A stretch of DNA of 64,000 nucleotides from Streptomyces sp. NBC_01428. GTDB lineage: Bacteria; Actinomycetota; Actinomycetes; Streptomycetales; Streptomycetaceae. The first letter of the stretch is position 1. Every line of letters starts with the position of its first letter. Positions 25,553 through 33,564 of this stretch are shown in pieces. The DNA lies in the NCBI RefSeq assembly GCF_036231965.1, contig NZ_CP109499.1:4402001-4466000 (forward strand), read 5' to 3'. The position numbers and the translations under genes are program-made. Below the pieces are notes generated by a model. It had not been told where the DNA came from, made no database searches, and was given only the letters and a program-made list of their open reading frames with translations.

Positions 25553-25990
25553 TCAGGTAAGAGCCACGGCCGGCGGCGTGGTGGGCCAGCTCATCCTGAT
25601 CAGTCCGCCGTGCTCTCCGGCGATGACTTCCACGTCGTCCACGAGACCGCTGATGACCGCGAGGCCCATCTCGTCCTCTTCGGTCTCCACGTCCGGACCG
25701 CCGGAAGCGGCGCCGGACGCCGCTCCACCGGGCACCGAACCGGGCGCCTCGTCACCGACCTCGATGGAGAACTGCTTCTCCTCCTCGATCAGCGACACAT
25801 GCACCGGCGCCGAGATACCGCCGCTCTGGTGCAGCCCGACGGCACGAGAGCAGGCCTCGCCGACAGCGAGTCTGACCTCGTCGAGTACGGCCTCGTCCAC
25901 TCCGGCCCTGCGCGCCACCGCTGCCGCCACCAGTCGGGCGGTCCTGACGTGCTCGGGCAGCGCGCTGAAGCGGAGTTCAACGGTGGCCAT
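25553..25990 (-). CDS. RsbW-like anti-sigma factor, BldG partner (SCO3548 type)
   Basis: The 145-aa protein has the HATPase_c/GHKL fold of serine-kinase anti-sigma factors. It keeps the opening 'VELRFSALPEHVRTARLVAAAVARRAGV' and 'VLDEVRLAVGEACSRAV'. At the N box the usual Mg-binding Asn (EACxNAV) is Arg here, and the G1 region is reduced to 'EEDEMGLAVISGLVDDVEV' with an Ala/Gly/Ser insertion before it. It therefore may bind partners without phosphorylating them. The S. coelicolor homologue is known to bind BldG and is cotranscribed with it. Here the gene is 98 bases downstream of bldG, with a strong hairpin between. Confidence 0.88.
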   Translation of the reverse strand: MATVELRFSALPEHVRTARLVAAAVARRAGVDEAVLDEVRLAVGEACSRAVGLHQSGGISAPVHVSLIEEEKQFSIEVGDEAPGSVPGGAASGAASGGPDVETEEDEMGLAVISGLVDDVEVIAGEHGGLIRMSWPTTPPAVALT

Positions 25991-26022
25991 GCATCCCCCT
26001 CTGAACTACGGGCGTGCTGTCA

Positions 26023-26049
26023 GGAGGCCGGGCCGCGGGCCCGGCCTCC
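26023..26049 (-). terminator. Attenuator-like hairpin between bldG and the anti-sigma gene
   Basis: GGAGGCCGGGCC (26023-26034) and GGCCCGGCCTCC (26038-26049) are perfect 12-bp arms with a 3-base loop. In S. coelicolor bldG is known to be transcribed both alone and together with the next gene. This hairpin, without a T-run, could set that ratio. Confidence 0.65.
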
Positions 26050-26088
26050 CACTTCTCGAGCCCGGGCCGGAACCCGGGAGACCGGTGG

Positions 26089-26442
26089 TCAGTCGGTCGC
26101 GTTGACCGCCTCCTCCACCGAGGTGTGAATCGGGAACACCTTGGTGAGACCGGTAATACGGAAGATCTTCAGAATGCGCTCCTGGTTGCAGACCAGACGC
26201 AGCGAGCCCTCGTGGGCTCGGACGCGCTTCAGGCCGCCGACCAGCACGCCGAGACCAGTGGAGTCGAGGAAGTCCACGCCCTCCATGTCGACGACGAGGT
26301 GGAAGCTGCCGTCGTTCACCAGCTCGACCAGCTGCTCGCGCAACTTGGGCGCGGTATATACATCGATTTCGCCGCCGACCTCGACGACCGTACGGTCGCC
26401 ATTGGGGCCGGACACATTGCGAGTCGACAGGGACAGGTCCAC
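26089..26442 (-). CDS. bldG: Anti-anti-sigma factor BldG
   Basis: The 117-aa STAS protein is a developmental switch. In its unphosphorylated form it binds anti-sigma factors and frees stress/development sigma factors. The sequence has the canonical STAS fold: 'VEVGGEIDVYTAPKLREQLVELV' and the phosphorylation loop 'MEGVDFLDSTGLGVLVGGLKRV', where Ser61 corresponds to the phosphorylated serine of BldG. It starts at GTG 26442 with GGAGG five bases upstream. It is followed by its anti-sigma partner and is divergent from the helicase gene with only 80 bases between, so both promoters overlap. Confidence 0.96.
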   Translation of the reverse strand: MDLSLSTRNVSGPNGDRTVVEVGGEIDVYTAPKLREQLVELVNDGSFHLVVDMEGVDFLDSTGLGVLVGGLKRVRAHEGSLRLVCNQERILKIFRITGLTKVFPIHTSVEEAVNATD

Positions 26443-26522
26443 GGATCCTCCAGCACCTTGCTATCGAGCGGTCGCCCCATGGGACACCTCGGCAGAGCCC
26501 CCGGGACGGTTCGCCAGCCGCG

Positions 26523-28976
26523 ATGGCATTCAATCACTTACCGGCAGGCGTGCACGACGCCTTGGGTCCATTGTCCGTCATGCCAGTGACACACTCGATG
26601 CCGATGGCCAAGAATCACCGATCCGATCGATCCTCGACGGACACAGCTTCCCGCCCCTCGCCGAGCACGGTCCTGGACCGGCTCGCCTCGGGGCCGAGCC
26701 GGGCTTCGCGCATCACTCATACGGAGCACTTGCCCCCGCGAGCGGGTCGCCATGCCGTCTGGCCGGACCGGATCCGTTCGGAGGTCATCGCCGCGGTGCA
26801 GGCGGCGGGCATCGAACACCCGTGGGCCCACCAGGCACGCGTCGCCGAGCACGCCCTGGACGGCGAATCGGTGATCGTCGCGACGGGCACCGCCTCCGGC
26901 AAGTCCCTGGCGTACCTCGTCCCGGTCCTCACAGCCCTCCTGGACGGCTCCGAGGCGCCGAACGGCCGGGGAGCCACGGCTCTGTACCTCGCCCCCACGA
27001 AGGCCCTCGCAGCCGATCAGCGCCGTTCCGTGAAGGAACTTTCACAACCGCTGGGCCATGCGATCCGCCCGGCCGTGTACGACGGCGACACGCCGTTCGA
27101 AGAACGCGAGTGGGTCCGCCAGTACGCCAACTACGTCCTGACCAACCCCGACATGCTGCACCGCGGGATATTGCCCTCCCATCCCCGCTGGGCCTCCTTC
27201 CTGCGCTCCCTGCGCTACGTCGTCATCGACGAGTGCCACACCTACCGCGGCGTCTTCGGCTCCCACGTCGCCCAGGTGCTGCGCCGACTGCGCCGCCTGT
27301 GCGCCCGCTACGGTGCCTCTCCCGTCTTCCTGCTGGCCTCCGCGACCGCCGCGGAGCCGTCCGTCGCGGCCCGCCGCCTGACCGGCCTCCCGGTCGTCGA
27401 GGTGGCCGATGACGCCTCCCCTCGCGGGGAACTGGTGTTCGCCCTCTGGGAGCCCCCGCTCACCGAACTGCACGGCGAGAAAGGTGCACCCGTCCGGCGT
27501 ACGGCAACCGCCGAAACGGCCGACCTCCTCACCGACCTCACCGTCCAGGGCATGCGCTCGATCGCCTTCGTGCGGTCCCGGCGTGGCGCCGAACTCGTCG
27601 CGGTCATCGCCCAGGAACGCCTCGCCGAGGTCGACCGCTCCCTCGCCCGGCGCGTCGCGGCCTACCGGGGCGGTTATCTCCCCGAGGAACGCCGCGCCCT
27701 GGAACGCGCCCTGCACTCCGGCGAACTCCTCGGCCTCGCCGCCACCACCGCCCTCGAACTCGGCGTCGACATCTCCGGCCTCGACGCCGTCGTCATCGCC
27801 GGCTACCCCGGCACCCGCGCCTCGCTCTGGCAGCAGGCGGGCCGCGCCGGCCGTTCCGGACAGGGAGCGCTGGCCATCCTCGTCGCCCGCGACGACCCGC
27901 TGGACACCTTCCTCGTCCACCACCCCGAGGCCCTGTTCGACCAGCCGGTCGAATCCACCGTCCTCGACCCCGACAACCCGTACGTCCTCGCCCCACACCT
28001 GTGCGCCGCGGCGGCAGAGATCCCCCTCACCGACGCCGACCTCGAACTCTTCGGGCCGGCCACCGCCGATCTGCTGCCGCAGCTGGAGGCCGCGAAACTG
28101 TTGCGCCGCCGGGCGACGGCCTGGCACTGGACGCGCCGCGAACGGGCCGCCGACCTGACCGACATCCGCGGCGAGGGCGGCACACCGGTCCAGGTCGTCG
28201 AGGCCGGCACCGGGCGACTGCTCGGCACGGTCGACGCGGGCGCCTCGCACACGGCGGTCCACGAGGGCGCGGTCCACCTGCACCAGGGCCGCACGTACCT
28301 GGTGCGCAAACTGGACCTGGAGGACTCCGTCGCCCTGGTCGAGGAGGCCAGCCCGCCCTATTCGACGGTCGCCCGCGACACCACCTCCATCGCCGTCCTC
28401 GAAACCGACGTCGAAGTCCCCTGGGGCGAGGGACGGTTGTGCTACGGCACCGTCGAAGTCACCAACCAGGTCGTCTCCTTCCTCCGCCGACGTCTCATCA
28501 CCGGCGAGGTACTGGGCGAGACGAAGCTCGACCTCCCTCCCCGCACACTCCGTACACGCGCCGTCTGGTGGACGGTCACCGAGGACCAACTGGACGCGGC
28601 CCGGATCAACCCGGAGATCCTCGGCGGCGCCCTGCACGCCGCCGAACACGCGTCGATCGGCATGCTGCCGCTCTTCGCCACCTGCGACCGCTGGGACATC
28701 GGCGGCGTCTCGGTCCCCCTCCACCCGGACACACTGCTGCCCACCGTCTTCGTCTACGACGGCCACCCGGGCGGCGCCGGATTCGCCGAGCGCGCCTTCC
28801 ACACGGCCCGCTCCTGGCTCACCGCCACCCGCCAGGCCATCGCCTCCTGCGAGTGCGACGCCGGCTGCCCCTCCTGCATCCAGTCCCCCAAGTGCGGCAA
28901 CGGCAACGACCCCCTCCACAAGCGAGGCGCCGTACGCCTCCTCACAGAACTCCTGCGGGCTGCGCCGGACGAGTGA
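26523..28976 (+). CDS. DEAD/DEAH-box helicase of the MrfA/YprA type with DUF1998 domain
   Basis: The 817-aa protein is an SF2 helicase. The motor has 'IVATGTASGKSLAYLVPVL' (motif I), 'VIDECHTYRG' (DECH box), 'LLASATAA' (motif III) and 'TALELGVDISGLDAVVIAGYPG' with 'QQAGRAGRSGQ' (motifs V and VI). The C-terminal DUF1998/MZB domain ends with a four-cysteine metal site 'CECDAGCPSCIQSPKC'. Bacillus MrfA, of the same architecture, repairs mitomycin damage, so a role in crosslink or adduct repair is likely. The start is unclear: ATG 26523 (no good ribosome site) or ATGs at 26580 and 26604. The 3' end overlaps the convergent TadG-like gene by 223 bases. Confidence 0.9.
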   Translation: MAFNHLPAGVHDALGPLSVMPVTHSMPMAKNHRSDRSSTDTASRPSPSTVLDRLASGPSRASRITHTEHLPPRAGRHAVWPDRIRSEVIAAVQAAGIEHPWAHQARVAEHALDGESVIVATGTASGKSLAYLVPVLTALLDGSEAPNGRGATALYLAPTKALAADQRRSVKELSQPLGHAIRPAVYDGDTPFEEREWVRQYANYVLTNPDMLHRGILPSHPRWASFLRSLRYVVIDECHTYRGVFGSHVAQVLRRLRRLCARYGASPVFLLASATAAEPSVAARRLTGLPVVEVADDASPRGELVFALWEPPLTELHGEKGAPVRRTATAETADLLTDLTVQGMRSIAFVRSRRGAELVAVIAQERLAEVDRSLARRVAAYRGGYLPEERRALERALHSGELLGLAATTALELGVDISGLDAVVIAGYPGTRASLWQQAGRAGRSGQGALAILVARDDPLDTFLVHHPEALFDQPVESTVLDPDNPYVLAPHLCAAAAEIPLTDADLELFGPATADLLPQLEAAKLLRRRATAWHWTRRERAADLTDIRGEGGTPVQVVEAGTGRLLGTVDAGASHTAVHEGAVHLHQGRTYLVRKLDLEDSVALVEEASPPYSTVARDTTSIAVLETDVEVPWGEGRLCYGTVEVTNQVVSFLRRRLITGEVLGETKLDLPPRTLRTRAVWWTVTEDQLDAARINPEILGGALHAAEHASIGMLPLFATCDRWDIGGVSVPLHPDTLLPTVFVYDGHPGGAGFAERAFHTARSWLTATRQAIASCECDAGCPSCIQSPKCGNGNDPLHKRGAVRLLTELLRAAPDE

Positions 28977-29599
28977 CACCGCCGCCGCACGGGGCGGCGC
29001 GCCGCTCTCAAGTCCTGGGACGTCTCGCCGCGAGCGGCGAACCTGTCCCCGACCTCAGCGATGCGGGAAGCCCACCCCCCTCCCGCTCTCTCCGGCGCCG
29101 CGGCCGCCACCGATGCCTCAGCACCCGGCCGACCAGTCGCTTCCGTCCCCGGTTGACCAGTCGCTTCCGTCCCCGGCGGTCCCGCCCGTGCCCTGGCTTC
29201 GGACGTGAACAGTCCGTCCTCCGACGCCGCCGTCACATCCGAGACCTCCCCCTCGACGGCACACCGGACGAGCCGCGCTTTCTGCGCCCGAGCCACGCGG
29301 TCCGCGCGGGCGCAGGCCACCGTGCCGCCGTCGCTCCAGTGATCGGCCGCGGCGAGGGCGGCCAGATCGGCTGCCCCTGCCGCCCGGTGCCGCGTCACGG
29401 CAGCGTGTCCCATCGCCAGCACCACGAAGAACACGGCGCAGAGCGCGGCCATCGCACCGACCGCCCACACGGTGGCCGACCCCTGGTCGGAGTCCATCCT
29501 TCTCCGCGCCCCTCCCCGACCCCGGCCGCCTCTGCCCTCGCCATCTCCGATCACATTCCGCACCCGGCCCTCGTCCCACCAAGCGCTCCGCCTGCTCAT
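28754..29599 (-). CDS. TadG/Rv3654c-like pilus-assembly protein with an extended tail
   Basis: It starts at the ATG overlapping the stop of the TadE-like gene (ATGA), so it is the last gene of the tad operon. The recognisable part is residues 35-135: 'DSDQGSATVWAVGAMAALCAVFFVVLAMGHAAVTRHRAAGAADLAALAAAD', a single TadE/TadG-type helix with downstream alanine-rich segment, then 'GGTVACARADRVARAQ'. Relatives are usually only 85-150 aa. Here the frame runs on to 281 aa, through three PGTEATG-like repeats and then 223 bases antisense to the helicase gene. The last 75 residues look like read-through of a lost stop, so the true functional end is uncertain. Confidence 0.65.
   Translation of the reverse strand: MSRRSAWWDEGRVRNVIGDGEGRGGRGRGGARRRMDSDQGSATVWAVGAMAALCAVFFVVLAMGHAAVTRHRAAGAADLAALAAADHWSDGGTVACARADRVARAQKARLVRCAVEGEVSDVTAASEDGLFTSEARARAGPPGTEATGQPGTEATGRPGAEASVAAAAPERAGGGWASRIAEVGDRFAARGETSQDLRAARRPVRRRCHSSGAARRSSVRRRTAPRLWRGSLPLPHLGDWMQEGQPASHSQEAMAWRVAVSQERAVWKARSANPAPPGWPS
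29131..29178. repeat. 24-bp tandem duplication inside the TadG-like gene
   Basis: gaccagtcgcttccgtcccc begins at 29131 and again at 29155, a 24-base period. It encodes repeated eight-residue PGTEATGQ/PGTEATGR units in the tail of the TadG-like protein. Confidence 0.7.
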
Positions 29600-30000
29600 C
29601 GCCCGCTCACCCCCACCGTCTCCTCCGCCAGCGCCACCGCCTCGTCACCGACCCCGAGCGACAGCGCTGCGGGCCCGGGCGTCCGCGCGTCGACCGTCAC
29701 CCTCACCAGGTCCGTCTCGCGGCTCACCGTGATCTTCGCGCCGGCGGGAGCCGCTCGGCGAGCCGTCGCCACGACCGCGTCCGGTGCGTCCTGGCGTGCC
29801 GCCGCCCGGGCACCCGCCCTCGCCGCGTCCACGCACTGGATCTGCGCGGACGCGGCGAGCAGGGCCCAGACCAGCGTGATCCCGACCAGTACCAGGGAGG
29901 GCAGGACCACGGCCGCCTCGGCGGTCACGAACCCGCCGTCCCCACCGGCTCCGCCCGCCTTCGACTGGGCGGCCTGCCGACCCCGTTCACGTCTGGCCAT
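29596..30000 (-). CDS. TadE-like minor pilin/assembly protein
   Basis: The 134-aa protein (MARRERGRQAAQ) has a short basic tail, then the TadE-type segment 'GFVTAEAAVVLPSLVLVGITLVWALLAASAQIQCVDAARAGARAAAR'. Its Glu five residues into the mature region and one transmembrane helix are typical of pseudopilins. The start overlaps the Flp stop by 14 bases and the stop overlaps the next start by 4 (ATGA), so translation is coupled in both directions. Starts further upstream would overlap Flp more. It probably forms part of a tad secretion/pilus complex in the membrane. Confidence 0.82.
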   Translation of the reverse strand: MARRERGRQAAQSKAGGAGGDGGFVTAEAAVVLPSLVLVGITLVWALLAASAQIQCVDAARAGARAAARQDAPDAVVATARRAAPAGAKITVSRETDLVRVTVDARTPGPAALSLGVGDEAVALAEETVGVSGR

Positions 30001-30211
30001 TGAGTGCCCGCCCCACGATGCCCTGCAGTTCCTCACTGACCTGCCCGCTCGTCACCACCTTGTAGAGCACGGCCGCGAAGGCCACCGCCGCGATGACTCC
30101 GACCGCGTACTCGGACGTCACCATCCCGGCGTCCCTCCGCACCAGCCGTGCGACCATCCACGCCCGCGTCCGCGCACGTCCTCGCCTCAGAACCCGTACT
30201 GTCCTGCGCAT
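29987..30211 (-). CDS. Flp-like prepilin (DUF4244)
   Basis: The 74-aa protein has a 29-residue arginine-rich leader, then G-MVTSEYAVG followed by one hydrophobic helix ('VIAAVAFAAVLYKVV'). The sequence G/MVTSEY is the Flp prepilin peptidase motif G/XXXXEY, so cleavage after Gly would release a 45-aa pilin. DUF4244 proteins are found in actinobacterial tad clusters such as Rv3656c. It lies between TadC and TadE. No prepilin peptidase gene is in the cluster, so the processing enzyme is elsewhere or absent. Confidence 0.85.
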   Translation of the reverse strand: MRRTVRVLRRGRARTRAWMVARLVRRDAGMVTSEYAVGVIAAVAFAAVLYKVVTSGQVSEELQGIVGRALNGQT

Positions 30212-30297
30212 TCCAACCCCCGTAAGGTCGAACCCTGCCTGTCATGTGGTCCACGTGATGCGGCCCACCTGTCTTCGTCAGCCACCAGCGCCGTCCG

Positions 30298-31089
30298 TCA
30301 GCCGGCACCCCCTTTCAGCAGTCCGCCGGCCAGCCCGATCACCACGGGCAGCACACCGATCGCGAGGAACGCGGGGAGAAAGCACAGCCCCACCGGCGCG
30401 CTGACCATGACGGCCGCCCGGCGTGCCCGCGCGGTCGCCGTGCGTCCCCACTCGGCACGCGCCTCCGCCGCGAGCCTCCCGACCGGTACGGCCGCGGGCA
30501 CACCCGAGTCACCCGCGCGTTCCAGCAGCCGCGCCAGCCCTTGGGCGCCCGGTATCGACGCCAACCTCCGCCACGCCTCGGCCGATTCGCCTCCGAGCCG
30601 TACCTCGGCCGCGCCCCGTGCGAGTCGCTCGCCCACCGGTCCGCCCAAGGCCTCCCCTACCGCCTGGGCCGCCGTCACGGGGCTCGCCCCGGCCGCGATG
30701 CACGCGGCCACCAGGTCGGCGGCGAGCGGGAGTTGCCGGGCCGCCAGAGCTTCGTCGTACTCGACGGGATCCGCGGCATCGCTCCGCAGCTTCCGCTCCC
30801 GCCACCACCGGATCCCGACGCCGGCCGCCAGGCCCGCCAGAGCCCCGAAGAGACCGCCGATCAGCACCCAGCCGACACACACCGCCGCAGGCACGGGCAG
30901 CCATCCGCGGCCGGATCCGCCGAGGTCGAGGCGCCGTCGTGGTGGAGGCGGCTCCAGGGCAAGCAGCACGGCCAGGCGTCCACGCATCCTTCTCTCGCGC
31001 CGCGCCGCGCCGATCCACCGGGCGGACGATCCGAGCAGGATCACCCCGCACACCAGCGCCCCCAGCCTGTGGACAACCTCCGCACTCAT
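30298..31089 (-). CDS. TadC-like inner-membrane pilus platform protein
   Basis: The 263-aa protein has the type II secretion F domain of TadB/TadC platform proteins: an N-terminal helix ('LGALVCGVILLGSSARWI'), a central 'LPLAADLVAACIAAGASPVTAAQAVGEALGGPVGERL' cytoplasmic helical segment and C-terminal hydrophobic hairpin 'VGLCFLPAFLAIGVLPVVIGLAGGLL'. It starts by ATGA overlap with TadB. It should form the membrane platform with TadB on which the TadA ATPase acts. Confidence 0.85.
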   Translation of the reverse strand: MSAEVVHRLGALVCGVILLGSSARWIGAARRERRMRGRLAVLLALEPPPPRRRLDLGGSGRGWLPVPAAVCVGWVLIGGLFGALAGLAAGVGIRWWRERKLRSDAADPVEYDEALAARQLPLAADLVAACIAAGASPVTAAQAVGEALGGPVGERLARGAAEVRLGGESAEAWRRLASIPGAQGLARLLERAGDSGVPAAVPVGRLAAEARAEWGRTATARARRAAVMVSAPVGLCFLPAFLAIGVLPVVIGLAGGLLKGGAG

Positions 31090-31958
31090 GCCGCCTCCGC
31101 CCCTCGCACGATCCGCAACGCCCACCACAGGCCCACGCCCTCCAGTACTCCGCCGACCAGCAGGCATCCCAGCCCGGGACCTGTGTGCAGCAGCACGTGC
31201 AGCGGATCGGCACCGAGCGCCGTGCCGAGCAACAGGCCGAGGACCGGCAGGCCGGCGAGCATCGAGGCTGTCGAACGCGATCCCGCCAACTGGGCGCGCA
31301 TGTCCGCTCTTTGATCGCGCTCCGCACGCAGAGCGCCCTCCAGCCGGTCCAGGCCCGCGGCGAGTCCCGCACCCCGGTCCACAGCGACGCGCCAGCACGC
31401 GGCGAGCCCCACCAGACCGTCGGCTCCGGGCTGACGTGCCGCCTCGGTGAGCGCACCCGGAACATCCCCGCCGAACCGGGCCGCCGCCAGCACCACCGGC
31501 TGGCCGTCACCTAGTCCGTCCGAGTCGCGCGCCGCTCCGCGCAACGCCTCGCCCGGCTGCCGTCCGGCCCGTACCTCACCGGCGAGAGCACCGCACAGGG
31601 CGATCACCGCGTCGCCGCGCTGTTCCCGCGCCCGCCGCGCCTCCGACGCCCGCCTCACCCGTCCCAGCAGCGGGACTCCGGCCGCCCCCAGGAGAAGCGG
31701 CACCACCGACGAGCCGATCACCGCGATCACCAACCCGGCCACCAGTGACCAGGCTTCGGGCCGCATCCGTTCCCGCAGTCGCCTCCACGTGGCACCGACC
31801 CACTCCTGTCGGGGCGGACCGGCCTCGGCGCCGCCGCCCGCGAGCAGCAGCCGTGCCCTGCGCGCGCCGGCGCGGCGCCCGCTCATCAGCCAGGCCGCGA
31901 TCCCGGCACACGCCATGGCGGCGCTCACCTGCACGTCCGCCGTCTCACCGATCGCCAT
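31086..31958 (-). CDS. TadB-like inner-membrane pilus platform protein
   Basis: The 290-aa protein (MAIGETADVQVSAAMACAGI) has an N-terminal helix, a pair of helices near residue 100 ('LVAGLVIAVIGSSVVPLLLGAAGVPLLG'), the F-domain segment 'VIALCGALAGEVRAGRQPGEALRGAA' and a C-terminal membrane hairpin ('SMLAGLPVLGLLLGTALGADP'). The ATG at 31958 overlaps the TadA stop by 14 bases. An upstream start is open but would lie deep inside tadA. It is the partner of the following TadC gene. Confidence 0.85.
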   Translation of the reverse strand: MAIGETADVQVSAAMACAGIAAWLMSGRRAGARRARLLLAGGGAEAGPPRQEWVGATWRRLRERMRPEAWSLVAGLVIAVIGSSVVPLLLGAAGVPLLGRVRRASEARRAREQRGDAVIALCGALAGEVRAGRQPGEALRGAARDSDGLGDGQPVVLAAARFGGDVPGALTEAARQPGADGLVGLAACWRVAVDRGAGLAAGLDRLEGALRAERDQRADMRAQLAGSRSTASMLAGLPVLGLLLGTALGADPLHVLLHTGPGLGCLLVGGVLEGVGLWWALRIVRGAEAA

Positions 31959-33564
31959 CCCACTCCCCGTTCGCCGCCAGGTCTCCGGGCGCGGTCGCGC
32001 CCGCTTCTCGTCCCGCTGCCACAGGGGGCCTTCCGGGCCGGGCAGCTCCCTCGGCCCCGTGAACTCCCCGCGCATCGATGCGCATCGAACCGGGACGGCC
32101 TTGCCCGCCGCCCCGGAGCAGCCCCCGCAACCGCTCCCAGCCGCGCTCGTACACGAAGGCGTCCTCGCCCCACCGGAGGGCCGGCACGGTGACCACCAGC
32201 CCCGACGGGTCGCGTTCGAGGACGTGCACCTCGGCGATCCGGCGCCGGCCCGCCCGGTCCCGGACGAGGTGCAGCACTACGGACAGGGCGGCTGCCAACT
32301 GGCTGTGCAGGGCCGCCCGATCGAGTCCTGCCGCGGTACCCAGCGCCTCCAGGCGAGCGGGGACCTGAGCCGCCGCGTTCGCGTGGACGGTGCCGCAGCC
32401 GCCCTCGTGACCCGTGTTCAGCGCCGCCAGCAGCGAGACGACCTCCGGACCACGCACCTCGCCCACGACCAGCCGGTCGGGCCGCATACGCAGGGCCTGC
32501 CGGACCAGGTCCTGGAGCGCGACGAGCCCGACGCCCTCCTGATTGGCCGGCCGCCCCTCCAGGCGCACCACATGCGGATGGTCGGGCCGCAGTTCCGCCG
32601 AGTCCTCGGCGAGCACGATCCGCTCCCCGGGGCCCACGAGACCCAGCAGCGCGCTGAGCAAGGTGGTCTTGCCCGACCCCGTGCCCCCGCTGATGAGGAA
32701 GGACAACCTGGCGTCCAGCAGCGCTCGGAGCACCCGGTCCCCGCCGGGCGGAACCGTCCCCGCCTCGATCAGTTCGTCGAGCGTGAACGCACGGGGCCGC
32801 ACGACGCGCAGCGAGAGGCAGGTGGAGCCGACGGCGACCGGTGGCAGCACCGCGTGCAACCGCGTCCCGTCGGGCAGCCGGGCGTCCACCCACGGCCGGG
32901 CGTCGTCCAGCCTTCGGCCCGCCACCGCCGCGAGGCGTTGCGCGAGACGTCGCACGGCTGCCGCGTCCGGGAAGGAAACGGACGTCAGCTCCAGGCCACC
33001 GCCCCGATCCACCCATACCCGGTCGGGTGCCGACACCAGGACGTCGGTCACCGAGGGGTCGGCGAGCAGCGGTTCGAGGGGGCCGCTGCCGACCAGCTCC
33101 GACCTCAATCGCTCGGCGGCACCGAGGACTTCGGCGTCCCCGAGCACGCGGCCTTGCGCACGCAGGGCCTGTGCCACCCTCGCCGGGGTCGGTTCGGCAC
33201 CGCTCTCGGCGAGCCACTGCCGCACCCCGTCCAGCAACTCCGCGGGCTCGTCGGCCCCGGACCATGCCTCCCGCGGTGCGCCGAGCGTCGCCCCTCCGGC
33301 CCCCGACCACGTCTCCGCCCGGCTGGTCAGGAAGTCTCCGGACACGTCCCTCGCATCCGTCGGTCCGGTCGTGCGGCCCCCGTACGGCTCCCGCGCCTCT
33401 TCGTCCCACGCGTCCGATGTCCGCCTGGGCGAGGCGCGTTCGGGCCCGTCCCTCGTGTCCGTCCGCCCGTGGGGCAAGACCTGGCACGGATCCTGCGGGA
33501 GCCTCCCCGTTCGCTCTTCGAGACCCGCTCCGCAGTCCATTCCTGTGGTCGCGTCCCAGCTCAT
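31945..33564 (-). CDS. TadA/CpaF-type secretion ATPase
   Basis: The 539-aa hexameric ATPase would power pilin assembly. Residues 1-110 are low-complexity and specific to this protein. The GspE-like core follows: 'LVGSGPLEPLLADPSVTDVLVSAPDRVWVDRGG', the Walker A 'ISGGTGSGKTTLLSALLG', the Asp box region 'RIVLAEDSAELRP', Walker B 'RMRPDRLVVGEVRGPE' and the His box 'NTGHEGGCGTVHANAA'. It starts by ATGA overlap with the CpaE-like gene. A Pro/Arg-rich tail of about 45 residues follows the core. Confidence 0.93.
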   Translation of the reverse strand: MSWDATTGMDCGAGLEERTGRLPQDPCQVLPHGRTDTRDGPERASPRRTSDAWDEEAREPYGGRTTGPTDARDVSGDFLTSRAETWSGAGGATLGAPREAWSGADEPAELLDGVRQWLAESGAEPTPARVAQALRAQGRVLGDAEVLGAAERLRSELVGSGPLEPLLADPSVTDVLVSAPDRVWVDRGGGLELTSVSFPDAAAVRRLAQRLAAVAGRRLDDARPWVDARLPDGTRLHAVLPPVAVGSTCLSLRVVRPRAFTLDELIEAGTVPPGGDRVLRALLDARLSFLISGGTGSGKTTLLSALLGLVGPGERIVLAEDSAELRPDHPHVVRLEGRPANQEGVGLVALQDLVRQALRMRPDRLVVGEVRGPEVVSLLAALNTGHEGGCGTVHANAAAQVPARLEALGTAAGLDRAALHSQLAAALSVVLHLVRDRAGRRRIAEVHVLERDPSGLVVTVPALRWGEDAFVYERGWERLRGLLRGGGQGRPGSMRIDARGVHGAEGAARPGRPPVAAGREAGATAPGDLAANGEWDGDR

